NCBI GenBank assembly: GCA_037976565.1
Contig: CP137682.1
Location: forward strand, 3,904,827 to 3,968,826
DNA length: 64,000 nucleotides
Source of the DNA: Mesocentrotus franciscanus
Lineage: Eukaryota > Echinodermata > Echinoidea > Camarodonta > Strongylocentrotidae
Direction: 5' to 3'
Shown here piece by piece: positions 47,801 through 58,250 of the stretch. The stretch's first letter is position 1. Each line of letters opens with the position of its first letter. The notes under the pieces were generated by a model, which worked only from the letters and a program-made list of their open reading frames with translations, searched no databases and had not been told where the DNA came from. A program made the position numbers and the translations under genes.

Positions 47801-50800
47801 GGTTAATTGCACAACTGAGCAACCTTGAGAGCTAGAAAGGTTTAGAGCAGGGGTTCTCTAACCTTTTCCTTGACGGTCCAGATGGGATTTCCATGATAGC
47901 TACATAAGGGCCGAAACAATGGGCAAATTTATTTTACCTAATCATTTCCATACATTTAAGTTTGTGATATTATGACAGACAGAAGTGAAAGCTCTGGTAT
48001 GCATGTAAGGTATATCAGTGGGAAAAGCGGCACTGTTTCCCGGCAATAAAGCTGCTTAAAGTAGTAAACGTCGGCAAACATGGGGTGATTGCAAGATATA
48101 TGCATTTATGCAAATGTTCAGACAATCTACTCCTAAAATTTACAGTAATGGCACTTGTATACTGAAGAAAATTTTGCTTGTTATAAACGTTTAGGTCTAA
48201 TCTGATCTAAGGGGAATTGTTACGTTGAAATCCTAAAAAGGCCGAGTTATTTTGTTATACTCTCAGCCAGGCGGAGGGGGAGGGGGGGGGGGGTGACTCC
48301 TTGGAATCTTGGTCATTGAATGACGAAAAATCCTTAACCTTGTCATATTGATAGAGTATCTCTTAAAGTATTAGTCCATGAAGTTTTATATTTATGTCTC
48401 AAATGTTTGTTGAATGGTTACTACTTAACTATTCACATATCCGCGAAGTGACAATTTTGCATTGCGATGTTTTACCCTTCATAGTACCAATGGTACCCTT
48501 TAGTCGAAATTATAAAAATTTGGTATCGAAAGATAAGAGCCGGATGAATTCTGCCCCGGCCGGCCCTTTAAGGGTTTTAAAAATCAGAGCCTCTGGGGCG
48601 GGCCGGATTGACATGCCCCGCGGTCCGGACTTTGAGAAGCCCCGGTTTAGAGGATTGTCACACATGGAAAGCTACTATACTCTATACAACCTACGGACAA
48701 AATGTTGTTAAGAACTTGTGGAACAAGAACTTTCCTCTTCTTCTGTTTTACTTTTGGTGTCTAGTCTACCTACAGTGCTGTCTGAAAGTGTGGTACAGAT
48801 AACACGATAGCAACTACTTCCGAAAAATCAAACTAAAGCAAATTCAAAAGCCTGGTGCGTCACCTATTGAAATGTGCTAACAGCCTAAGATGACAATGAT
48901 GTATTACGTAATCCGATGATTTCTATGGAACGAAGAATAGAATAGGGTACTGAAATGGCACTTGGTTTGAGGTTTCGAAACATAGTTGACTTCGTGTTAT
49001 AGATGCGGAGACGTGTATGAGCAAGGAGATATTACACTGAATGTAAGTCATGTGCATGCTGGAGACGACAATTGCTCCATTGTCACATAGTGATGAATTC
49101 TTAACTTAAAGCCTGAACCAAACACCCTACCTAACCCTAAACCTAAACTTACCCTTGACCATGCTAGGCCCTCATTCAATATCTTTGACGATGAGACCCT
49201 GAGCAACGGATCAAATTGAGTTTAACGAGACCACAGGACCAATCATTTTTCTTTTGAGGGGATAAGGGTTGTGGTGTTTGCACCGGACCATTTGACTTTG
49301 CTACAGTGTTCTATGTGTCAGCAGACCTAGTGTTGGAAGGACCAAGGACTGTACGCCTAATCATACCAGTAGGGCGCAAGTGGAAACAGCTTCCGTCGAT
49401 CTCCTCGGTGCAACAACATTGTACTTAAGATTCAATGGGTACCACTGGGTCTGAACCTGAAACAGGGGTCGATACGTGCCCCGGTATCAAAATATCTCAT
49501 TAGGACCCACAAGTAAGTCGTCCCCCCTCCAGAGCCTAGTAAAGTTAAAAGAAGGATCACGATTGAAGAAACAAAAGAAAGATTATGAATATGATTAACT
49601 GCCTGGATGAATGCGATCTGGAAGGTAAAGAGCTTCCATTTTCCTGGTAGTATTCGGCTTGTTCACAGAACTATGACAAGCGTTGCAATAAGTTAAAAAG
49701 ATATTTGGATGGCACTGGGGGCATCTTTTACCCCTTAGGCTAAGGACACTCATAAGTCCCGTTGTCACAATTACTTGGATACTTGTCGAGGAGGATTCTG
49801 AGGTCAATCGTCTGATACTGTCATCTCCGTCTCGACGGGTTCACGTCCAGGCCACTTTGGTAACCACTGTAACTGATAATTGCAGACGATACCATACCAG
49901 CTCCCGTGTACCTTGGCAATTCTCCAGGCTGCCCTTTAACAACACCTCCTAGTCTGACTCTGAAGACCCGCGATGAGATTCCTCTTAAAGTAACATTGCC
50001 GATAGACTCAAAGCCTTACCTGCTGGACGGTGATTTGTCAAAATGAACTTGGCGTTGGTCCTTGGGGGAAGGCAGTAAAAGTGTCCTATTCTGCACTTTC
50101 CAATATCACGGAGGACATGGATAGTAGGGTTTTTTAGATATCTGCTAAGTTTTCTCAACAAGAAGGTACTCATAATCATACACAATGACCAATTCCAATG
50201 GACAAGATTGCTCCTGTATTCAATTCAGTTGATGTATTGGCTTGTAATGCAGTAAAAGAAGATAAATTACGACGCCCTCTATGTCGGTCCATCATTCAAT
50301 ATGAGAAGTTGAATGAATCACACTGGAAACAGACTAAAATATAAAGTGCATTTTAATAATAATAATAATAATAATATTGGGTTCTTGTGTAGCATTGATG
50401 TCTGTCTTGACACTCGACACTCATGACACTTGACACTCATGGCGCTCCGCAATTATTACCCCGGATTTAGCATGGCTGCCATTATGGCACTTTAGCATTT
50501 GAAAGAATTAATTCCTGAAGAGTACCCACTAACCTTACCTGGGTCGAGTATGGCAAATTTAAATAAATGTCTTGCCAATGGACATTAGTGCCGCCGCGGG
50601 ACTCGAACCGTAAAACAAGTGATCTCCAGTCCAATGAAATATCCACTATACCACGACATCTCTATAACATGAGAGGTAAACCAATATTTCGAAATGATGT
50701 ATTATTACAGCATCTTTCAGAATACTACGCCGATATCATTTATTTTTTTATGTTTAAAAAAATGCAAAGAAATTTACATTTATGTATTGAAGCTGGATAA

Positions 50801-53800
50801 TAAATGTATGGTAAAGAGACAAAAACAGTAAGAAAGTAAAGATCCATTTTACATTGAAAAAACTTTACGACATTTTCGATTTTCTGTTTGAAAATATCTA
50901 TTTCGTGTTTAAAGAGAAGGTTGAGTTTTGGGGAGAGGTGAAAAATAATTTGTGAACGTTATCGTTGTTATTATGCAAGTGTGGAAGAACATCAGACAAA
51001 AAAATGTTCCCTGTAAAGCATGGCTCTTCAAATGCCGTCATATTCTAAATATGACAAGTAGCAGCTTAAAAATGAGGCCCGATTTTTATGCCACATGTTT
51101 GTGCAGGCCCATCTTCATCTTTTTGTGTATAGTGCTCGTTACTTTACCAAGACTGGGCCAAATTTCTTATCATTTTGATGATTCCAGAACCTTGCAGTAC
51201 ACACCAATACTTATATGCTACATGATCAACTTCTTATGATCGATTCCACACCGTGCAATCGCATGACCAGAACTCAACATAATCAGTTAATTAAAAGAAA
51301 AACCCTATTAGCCTTTTAGATTTTTCTCAAAATTTAAGCAAATACGAAATAAAAGGGGTAAAGAACTGGACACTTTTCATTCTCAACTGGGATTCTACTA
51401 GATTCTACCATGACACGGTCTATCCTCCAGATATATGTCAAGGTTAAATCATTGCAGGAACAGCAGGACCGCCCGTCTTCATTTTTTTTTGGGGGATGAA
51501 AGGAGAATCAGGAGCTTTCTCTCTCTCTCTCTTTCTATCATATTTCTCTCTTGAATATGTTCTTTCTCTTTCTCAGTTTCCAAATCTCTTACTCATACAT
51601 GCACATCTAGGTCATTTTCCTTTTCCTCTCTAAAACACTCTACACCTACTCTCTCTCTCTCTCTCTGTGTCTCTCCCCTCTTTTTCGATCTCTCTTGCTT
51701 TCTCTGTTCATATTTTTTCTCTCTCTCAGTACCCTCCCTCTCCCCTCCCCCACTGTTTTCATCTTCAATTATCTATCTCTCTCTCTCTCTCCCTCCTTCC
51801 TTCCGTTCCTTCGGCCTCAAAATTCAACCTAAGTTTGTCCTTTTCTAGTACCTCTCACGCCTCCACTCCTATCTCCCTCACACATATTGTCAGATATCGA
51901 GTGTGGTCGAACGTGCTTACGACGCCTCTAACGTGATTTTATCCTCACCTATTCTCATTGTCAAAGACACCATATCAGGGAATACCACCGGGATAATTCA
52001 CCCGGAAATAACCTGAAGTTTCCATTCACCAGAGGCGGAAATATGAATGAAATGAAACAAGATAGAAAAGCAATTTCAGAAATGATTGGGGTAAAGGGAG
52101 TGTTGACAGAACAAAGTGTGACTTTGACAGGACGAAGAAAAAGTTAAAGAACCAGAGAGCGAGACACTAACAAGCGATAAAATTACTTGTGCTTATTGAA
52201 ACCACAGGTACACGGTCGATCAAGAAAATTAACTATTTGAAAATGCAAAAATGTCAAATATCCCGGGCTCCAAACAGTTGTCTCGGGCTATTTTTAATAT
52301 GAGATATAAGATAAATACCTTTCATTCGCAGAACACTATTAGTATTATCGTATAATAGCTTCCGAGGCATAGAGTGACATTGTGTGATAATCGCTTTTGC
52401 TAAAGGTGTGTTTTTGTTGCTATTGATATCACTTTGGAAACCACGGGAGTTCGCTACTATACATTTTATATTGTTACTTGAAACAGGTATGAATGAAGAG
52501 TCACCGTCGCATGACGTTCGTGGTATTTTGTTTGTAAAAAAGCACGCCTTTAAGTATAACAAAAACATAAAATTTATAAGGCTCTGGAATGTCATACGAT
52601 AAACTGTTTCATAACTTCGCACATGTATCCTTAAAAGTTCAACATGATGTTCCTCTGCATTGATCGTATAATAATTGCTTTAAACTGAAATGCTGAGAAA
52701 GTTCAACGACTGGTAATGTCTTTCAAAGCAGTATACCTTCCATTCCCCAACATGCCCCTATCAGTCATCACATTTCAAACATGACAAACTTAAAATCAAA
52801 GCAACAGTTTGAATCGAGGCACACATTCCGCTCTCATGCAGCTTACATGTTTCTCGGGGGACAAGCGTGAAGCGGTTTCCTGGTAAACAACTTTAAATCG
52901 ACAACAAAAGAGTTATAAATATTAAGATCATCATATTCTATTTAATGAAAAATGAACGTGATAGTTGCGTATCCACATTTTAGTTAGCACAGGGGAGAGA
53001 GCTAGGGCTACCCGCTATGGGATGATATATTAATAATGATTTATATGTATATCTGCATTGTCCGCGTCTTTTAGATCCTCTGCTTAATCAGTTTAGAAAT
53101 AACATCATTTTAAATAACACTAAAAACGGTACATGATACATGAAGTTGTTTAAAACGATGTCAATATTTAGATGTATATAATTATATCAATATGTAGATG
53201 TTGTAACCAAGCTTTGATTTTCTTTCGGTCTCTTTTTTCCCTTCTATATCGGTAATTTCTATCAACTTTCATATTTCATACGGTATTGGTAGTACCGACA
53301 TCGAATTTTATAGACAACGCTGTTAATTGACATGCATGTGTAATAAAAAAAAACTTTGACAGAGGAAAAAAGAGAGAACGGAGTGGGTACATTCTGTCTG
53401 AATGTTAATAGAGGGGATCCATATTTTGAGGAGTCATACTTATGATGGATCAATTCTTTTTTGGAATGGAAATCAACTGGAAAAAGGCTGGAAAAGGCTA
53501 ACTGCAACCACTGTTTTGGAGAGGACGTCACTGTAACTTGGAGTTGATTTAACTTGAAAACAAAGTGATTCCCTAAAATAACTCCTAAAAGAGTGGATTA
53601 GCACTTCTCCCCATTAAGAGAGTTCGCCTAGATAATATATTGGTGTCGTGGTCTGGGAATCACATGGTTCGCAGTTCAAGTCCAGCTGCGGCAGTAATGT
53701 CAATAGGCAAAACATTAATCTTCATTTGCCACTCTCCACCCAGGTGTAGTAAATGGGTACAGGATAGAAAGAAATTCCTTGAAATGCTTGAATACCAATG

Positions 53801-56800
53801 CCATGGAAACAGATACTGTACATTTCTATCAAGCAAGCACACCAACAGTAATACGTCCATGTATACGGTATAGCGCAGCTACAATATGAATATATTCTAC
53901 TTCGCTTAATACAAATTAACACATTATTACCCCGGCTGCAGCTGACCCGCCATGATAAGACGCTAAAGTAATCAAGGAACTAATTCCTACTGGGTATCCA
54001 TTTACTTCACCTGGGTGGAGAGTGACACATGTATGGTGCCAGGAACTCGAACCGCAAACCATGTGAGGTGAGTATACCCACCAGACCACGACACCTCAAC
54101 CTCTACAGTAGCCCTGGTTTTCCAAAGTAAATCCGGTTTTATTTTTTCTTGTTAATTAACAACAGTACCGTAAAACTGGAAGAAACAATTGTGCGATTTG
54201 AATAACGATTGATTGGTAGTCGGAGGAAACTTGTAATGAAGGAAGGCGAATACTTCCTAAAAGAAAAACTCGTCTTCCTAATTTTTATGGAGTTTCGCTG
54301 TTTCATCAGAAATTCTTGAAGCGATTTTGAGGACTTATTGCAACTTTAGTAACTTCAGTCTATACCATGATGAAAAGGTCCTAACACCATGAAAAATACT
54401 TAATACTTCTGCTTTAAAATCATCGCCACTTTCTTTCTTCCTTGTAATTTTTATGCCAATTCCATTTGCTATAGTTACAATGTTGTCCCACTCCTACCAA
54501 ATATATTCCACCTCTGCGTGTACAAAACAAAAAAAATCACTCGTCACTTGTTTTAGTTTCCTATAGGTTTCTTTTTTGCTGTTCATTTCAGATCATCGAG
54601 ATAGGAAAGAAATCGTAAAAGTCGTATGTCCTCTACTGTAAATATTGATAAGAGAATGAAGTTTGAAATCAAATTATAAAAGAAAGGATGCCAAGACAAA
54701 TACCGAGTTTTATCACCGAAGCCATATTACAAACTAAATTATATTATGTTACCGGTTTCCATATCATTTGGCAGAGATAGTGTTTAATCAATAAGCCAAA
54801 CATTGGTTATTCTGTATGTTATCATTGGGAGTTACATGATACAGCAGAATTGCGTACACAACATTGGCCTACTGTTTCAAAATGGTGATATCATCAATTT
54901 AGAATTTTACAATGAATATCTTGCCTCGGATATTGTATGAATGTGCAATATTCCGGCCAGAAAACCTCTTTAAAATGTCACTTACCGAAACCATGATAAT
55001 TTAATCAAATGTGTTTAAATCCATCCGTTGACCTCGTTATCTATCTTGACTTTAAGCCATATTAGTTACGTCTATTCACGCACAATGATGCAAGTCACTG
55101 CTACCATTGAAATATGATTTGGAGGAGAGGGTCGGGGGCAAATGACCCTTTTCCCTCAACGCCCCCTCCATAATCTCACACAAAGCGTCAAATACATTTT
55201 GTATTTATAACATATATGATCTTGTGGTTCTTTCTTTTTTATGTTCTCGCTCCTTCTCTCTCTCTCTCTCTCCTTTTCTCTCCCTCTTTCTTTCTTCTTC
55301 TTCTCCTCCTCATTCTTCTCCTCCCTCTTCTCCTCCTCCTTCTTCTTCTCTCCGTTTCCTTTTTTGTTACCACTCTTTAGTCTATCCTGACAACATATCA
55401 ATGTACCCCCAATCTTAAACCCGTGTATTAACATTGTAACAGAGTTTCTCTATAGTCATACACGAGTATTTGTTGTCTCCGAATCTAGAATAGAAATTGT
55501 ATTTCATTTACTCCCATGCTGCGATTATAACTAGATTCAATTTCTCGTTCTCTATTGGCAGAACTTGCACAATTCTATCATATTGCTGGAAGGATAGTGA
55601 TGTAAATGTATGTCGTTTTCAATTCGCCAAATCATCAGAATATTGCCAGACTTGGTGTTCCTGGAAGTGCTATACAAACACATAATGTGCCGCATGTTAC
55701 TTCTCTTGTTGCCTTGGTTACGTCAAACTAGAAAACTTAATTGAAGTAGATATCCATGTCTAAGGGAAATTCGAGGGGGAAAGTTATACGCTTTCCTTAT
55801 ATATAACATAAACTGTAGTGACCAGACGTTTATCCTGTTGTTATATAACCGATGTCTGATTTTCTTCCCCCTATACATGTATAGTCTAAACACATAGAAT
55901 AGGGTATCTTTAGACTTGCAAAAAATACATTGCTGATTTTTTTTGTTTTGTGTTTTTTGTTGTTGTTGAACAAGTGCGCCAAGGACATTTGATTCGAAGT
56001 GAATACGGCATCTTACAAAGCTCATTTATTGTTATCATTAGTATGATAATTATTACTTTCATCATTATTATTCCTTTCAGACAGTTAGTCATGTTCATTC
56101 ATTTAGTCTTGTTGCTGTGGTTGTTTCTTTCTGAGATCATGGTAGCGCATGAAAACCATAGTTAGTAAAATTGAATTTGGGAAATATATGTTGATGTTTA
56201 TACGAAGTTTCTATTTCATCAAATAAAACCCAATCTGATCTACTATGTCATAATTCATGCTTCTCCTATTTTGACATGTTCGATAATATTTATATGAGAT
56301 TATGAGTACAGATGAAGTGTGATGCCATGAGAACAAAGTGCAATATATGTGAATTCCAGGCCAAAAATATGCTGCTTTGAATAAAACAAAAAAACAAAAA
56401 CAGAAAGTTAAAGAAATCCATGAAAATACATTTAAAGGAAAAATTGGACAACTTAATAGTACTATTAGATAGTGACAATGAAGTTATTAGTAAGACTGGA
56501 GATAATGATGGTGATGATGATGAAGATGATGATGATAGTAATAATATTGATAATAATAAAAGGAAGAAGAAGAACAAGAAGAATACCACGTGACACACTT
56601 TGGTTTGGGTTGTTACTTCTTCGGTTTTAGTTCCACTTTCACCCCGTCATGAATTGTGGTATTAGGATCCATAGATCCATTTGATTTCTTATTTGATATT
56701 GTTGTTATATGGATATAAATATCTGTATATTTGTATTATGTTTATGTTGAATGTAAAAATATTATTGAATCAATAAAAAATAAATCAAATATAAAAATAA

Positions 56801-57690
56801 ATAAAATTGTGGTATTAGGAATTCGGACACAAATTATTCACAGTTTATGGTCAACCACAAGAATTGAACAAGCGAATGCATATTATGTCCACAAAATTAT
56901 CAAGGGAGGAAGCGAAAGGCATGCTGTCAATTAGGCAAAAGGAAGTAATAGTGTGCCTTGTTTACCCTCAATGCAACTATCCAAAATGCACTGGCGTATC
57001 CAGGGTACGATGGAGCCGGGAGATCCCCCCTCCCCTTAAAAGCCAAGCATTAAAACAAAGCACAAACAAAAAGAAACATCAAGTGAATGGTCTCTCCATC
57101 AGACGAAGCCGTCAATGTTAGTCTCCAACACAAAAGAGGAGTCCGCTCCACCCCCATCTCTGGATGTCTGGATACGCCACTCTAAAGAACACCAACAAAA
57201 AAGGGTTGCAGATGTGAAGGAGACTTACCTGGTATCTACCGGTAATCAGCTGACTCCGTGTAGGCGTACATACGGGTTGTACATAATAATTCTCTAGCCT
57301 TACTCCACTGTATGCCATCTCGTCAATATTAGGTGTTCTTACTGCAGATCTGCCAAATTTTGCATGATATCCGACATCGTTATAGCCCAGGTCATCCGCA
57401 ATTATCATAATAACATGAGGTGGTTGTTTCTTTTTCTCCGCTTTGGGCTCGCTTTTCTTCTTCTTTCCATTCTTGTAAATTTCTGGGTATATATTTCCAG
57501 CGCTCAAGCTTATGGTTGAACTTTTCCTCGAGGCCGGTCTTTCTTGAGTCCTCCTCCCATTAGTCCTACTCCTAGTGCTGGACCTAGCCCTGGCTCTGTT
57601 GGCGAAGACCTTGTACTGGTCCAGGAACATGAGAAGAAGAAACAAAACTACGGAGAGTGACTGAATACAACGCCTGAGTTGGATCCTCAT
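33829..57690 (-). CDS. Arylsulfatase, ARSB/ARSI/ARSJ type, complete seven-exon gene
   Basis: Exons in transcript order: 57690-57229, 39863-39677, 37854-37670, 36991-36781, 35642-35384, 34729-34551, 34103-33829. They total 1758 nt and join in frame to 585 aa; all introns are GT-AG. The ATG is the first in frame after an in-frame TGA at 57750-57748. An N-terminal hydrophobic segment (residues 11-24) acts as signal peptide or anchor, followed by an unusual basic linker (31-90). The sulfatase fold starts at [15 protein letters not shown]99 and D100 bind calcium. CTPTR at 141-145 holds the cysteine converted to formylglycine. K195 and H197 are in GKWHLG, H290 in EAVHTPL, D349-N350 in DNGG and K369 in [12 protein letters not shown]. 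These are the expected catalytic and metal residues. Order and wording match arylsulfatases B, I and J, which hydrolyse sulfate esters of glycosaminoglycans or related glycans in the lysosome or secretory path. Which of the three it equals is not decidable here. Confidence 0.93.
34551..34729 (-). CDS. Sulfatase exon 6
   Basis: Residues 435-495. [13 protein letters not shown] is a recognisable C-terminal-domain motif of the group; the sequon N475-A-T and [10 protein letters not shown] follow. The exon joins in phase 2 at its start and phase 1 at its end. Confidence 0.92.
34960..35080 (-). mobile_element. SINE 3' fragment in sulfatase intron
   Basis: On the minus strand: GGGTAATAATTTCC, a GCGCATAGAG block, then TATACAAGAACTGAATATC and ATC repeats. 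This matches the body and tail of the SINE family at 26809-27137 and 50353-50672. The tRNA-like head is missing. Confidence 0.5.
35384..35642 (-). CDS. Sulfatase exon 5: DNGG and [12 protein letters not shown] motifs
   Basis: Residues 349-435. D349 and N350 complete the calcium site and K369 contacts the sulfate. [11 protein letters not shown] and VSDWFPTI follow, as in B/I/J arylsulfatases. The acceptor follows a T run (TTCCATGAAG). Confidence 0.93.
36781..36991 (-). CDS. Sulfatase exon 4: active-site histidine
   Basis: Residues 279-349. [15 protein letters not shown] carries H290, and [15 protein letters not shown] is the typical helix after it. It ends within the aspartate codon of the DNGG motif. 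The donor is GTTAGA. Confidence 0.92.
37250..37425. repeat. Compound ATT / AGT trinucleotide repeat in sulfatase intron 3
   Basis: ATT-type repeats (37250-37330) pass into ACTACTACTACTAG and then about 20 AGT units (37349-37421). The ACT block and the AGT block are complementary and can form a hairpin. The poly-Leu and poly-Ser frames are artefacts. Confidence 0.95.
37670..37854 (-). CDS. Sulfatase exon 3
   Basis: Residues 217-278, from [10 protein letters not shown] to KQPRNK. It contains the sequon N229-K-T and the [14 protein letters not shown] stretch that precedes the substrate-side histidine strand. The donor is GTGAAT, weaker than the others. Confidence 0.9.
39235..39415. repeat. Element fragment related to 27465-27955
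   Basis: It shares ACAAATGTT...TGACATGATTTT-CC and the end TTTTGCTCATTACGCCACTGC with 27500-27955 but lacks the GC-rich units. GCAGTGGCGTAATGAGC on the minus strand looks like a transposon terminus. Confidence 0.5.
39677..39863 (-). CDS. Sulfatase exon 2: catalytic lysine/histidine segment
   Basis: Residues 155-217 (last shared). It opens IHTGMQH, directly continuing the signature helix of exon 1, and holds GKWHLG with K195 and H197 and then [13 protein letters not shown], a strong B/I/J-group marker. The acceptor is TTCTAG and the donor GTAAGT. Confidence 0.93.
41840..41922 (+). repeat. CT-rich microsatellite
   Basis: CTCTCT with a short CACACA interruption, within sulfatase intron 1. Confidence 0.95.
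43068..43427 (+). repeat. Unidentified dispersed repeat, copy B
   Basis: It begins GTTGAGTTCTGGTCATGCG and ends near TTTTTCACCTCTTCCCA. It matches copy C (50930-51281, reversed) over its full 350 bp and copy A (21012-21198) over the first half. It has no coding frame and no evident terminal repeats. Confidence 0.85.
44370..44555 (-). mobile_element. tRNA-derived SINE head, second subfamily
   Basis: Minus strand: CCGTGGTATATTGGTGAAGG (A box region), then GGTCCTGGGTTCAATCC (B box), then CTCTCCACCCAGGTGTAC. The same type is found as relics in both ependymin introns (1861-1935 and 17085-17160). Confidence 0.6.
44612..44690 (+). mobile_element. Degenerate SINE head
   Basis: GGTGTCGTGGTATATAGTGG followed by a weak B-box-like GAGGGTTTGACAAC. 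It lies next to the minus-strand SINE at 44370-44555. Degenerate; low certainty. Confidence 0.35.
46283..46788. mobile_element. 506 bp MITE flanked by TTAA
   Basis: The ends are TTAAAGGTATTACAAAGTTTTGG and, inverted, CCAAAACTTTGCATTACCTTTAA. TTAA at both boundaries would suit piggyBac-type insertion, although the first bases are also part of the inverted repeat. No coding frame. The inside contains a small palindrome ATTTACCGG-GAGCA-CCGGTAAAT near 46610. Confidence 0.7.
46869..47490. mobile_element. 622 bp foldback MITE flanked by TA
   Basis: About 200 bp inverted arms: the left begins GTGTGAGTCAAAAAAAAGTT and TACACC, and the right ends with its complement GACTCACAC. The arms run inwards to CTTGCGCCAAAGTTA (about 47070) and its partner (about 47287). 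TA flanks each end. The terminal GTGAGTCAAAAAAAAGTTTACACC resembles Tc1/mariner-group ends. The inside has no transposase. Confidence 0.8.
47848..48644. mobile_element. 797 bp non-autonomous hAT element with 8 bp target duplication
   Basis: The left end is CAGGGGTTCTCTAACC and the right end, inverted, CGGGGCTTCTCAAAGTC. The 8-mer GTTTAGAG stands directly outside both ends (47840-47847 and 48645-48652). The CAGGGGTTCTC-type end with an 8 bp duplication is the hAT signature. No transposase frame is present. Confidence 0.85.
50353..50672 (-). mobile_element. tRNA-derived SINE, near full length
   Basis: Minus strand: GAGATGTCGTGGTATAGTGG, B box CGGTTCGAGTCCC, GGGGTAATAATTGCGG, then a short TGACACTCGACACTC-type repeat and an ATT tail (plus-strand AAT units at 50353-50380). 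Same family as 26809-27137. Confidence 0.7.
50930..51281 (-). repeat. Unidentified dispersed repeat, copy C
   Basis: The reverse complement matches copy B end to end with small substitutions and indels. It lies 7.5 kb from copy B in the same intron, in the opposite orientation. Confidence 0.85.
51520..51800 (+). repeat. CT-rich low-complexity tracts
   Basis: Several CTCTCT runs (51518-51533, 51650-51676, 51776-51795) in pyrimidine-rich sequence. The Ser/Leu-rich frame at 51667-51936 is an artefact. Confidence 0.9.
53641..53900 (+). mobile_element. tRNA-derived SINE, left member of a convergent pair
   Basis: GGTGTCGTGGTCTGGGAATC, B box CAGTTCAAGTCC, CACTCTCCACCCAGGTGTAG, and a tail with GGTATAGCGC. 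It faces the copy at 53925-54105. Confidence 0.65.
53925..54105 (-). mobile_element. tRNA-derived SINE, right member of a convergent pair
   Basis: Minus strand: GGTGTCGTGGTCTGGTGG, B box CGGTTCGAGTTCC, CACTCTCCACCCAGGTGAAG, GGGTAATAATGTG. With 53641-53900 it forms an inverted repeat inside the sulfatase intron. Confidence 0.7.
55250..55370 (+). repeat. CT/CTT-rich tract
   Basis: CTCTCT, then CTTCTTCTCCTCC units. Compositional frames only. Confidence 0.9.
56990..57182. mobile_element. Short MITE-like element in sulfatase intron 1
   Basis: The ends are CACTGGCGTATCCAGG and, inverted, CTGGATACGCCACT. About 190 bp, 46 nt from the exon 1 donor. No clear target duplication; a hAT-like family is possible. 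Confidence 0.5.
57229..57690 (-). CDS. Sulfatase exon 1: signal segment, basic linker, formylglycine site
   Basis: Residues 1-154. Start context is CCAAAAATGAGG with A at -3. It encodes the hydrophobic segment [12 protein letters not shown], an Arg/Ser- then Lys-rich stretch of about 60 residues, the DD metal ligands (99-100) and the C-T-P-T-R signature (141-145). The donor is GTAAGT and the exon ends in phase 0 after GRYQ. Confidence 0.92.
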
Positions 57691-57749
57691 TTTTGGAAGT
57701 TCGTGCCAACTAAATCCTAAAATAACCTCAGTCAGCAAATCGCCGGCTC

Positions 57750-58250
57750 AACAGGACCGGGTAATGAACTTGACTTGTAAATAACAAGTGATAAAAAAAT
57801 ACTTCGGAGAACCGGCAGGAGAATGTATGTACCTGTAGTCTGGCAACGGGCCACCCAAAGACCCCAAGTAGACAGGAATATCGCGTTAATGTATAGCTGG
57901 TTCTAAGAGTAAGAGTAATGCAATCTGAAAGATGTCTTGCTGTGAGCGTTGAAAGCCGTGTCATCAGATTGATCCACATTCAGGTATTCTGAGACAGTGT
58001 CGAGCTAGACTGAACTTCTTGACATCATAATAAAGATCAACCCCCTCGGCTAGCCGACCTCGCCCACGATACTCGACACAGCACGCACGCTGCCTCTCCT
58101 CTCTCTATACCGTCTACCAGCTCCTCTGCCTTCCCCTCTCACCGGCATCTCTCGATGAATGCGTTCCGCTTCAAACCGCTGCTACATCTCAGCTTACCCG
58201 CTGCTCTCAAGAAGTCTCAACACACCTGTAAATGATAGACAAGAGTCGGT
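57750..58250 (-). other. Sulfatase 5' UTR and promoter region (approximate)
   Basis: The DNA upstream of the start codon is less AT-rich than its surroundings and has an in-frame stop at 57750-57748. No TATA box stands out. The TSS and any upstream non-coding exon cannot be located from sequence. Confidence 0.35.

Larger units (their letters stand above)
39864..57228 (-). other. 17.4 kb first intron of the sulfatase gene
   Basis: It is bounded by the exon 1 donor and exon 2 acceptor. No other gene was found in it. It contains CT tracts, two copies of an unidentified repeat, five or more SINE copies and several MITEs or hAT elements, described separately. The stretches 40150-43060, 44700-46280, 48660-50350, 51290-53640 and 54110-56970 show only AT-rich sequence, CT tracts (51660-51790) and chance frames. 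Confidence 0.85.

Noticed and set aside
52254..52622. 122-codon frame on the minus strand
   Set aside because: AT-rich, no recognisable motif, inside the sulfatase intron and without splice or start context support.
57691..57738. N-terminal extension of the sulfatase frame
   Set aside because: It begins at TTG, not ATG, and an in-frame TGA lies at 57750-57748. The ATG at 57690 is the first usable start.
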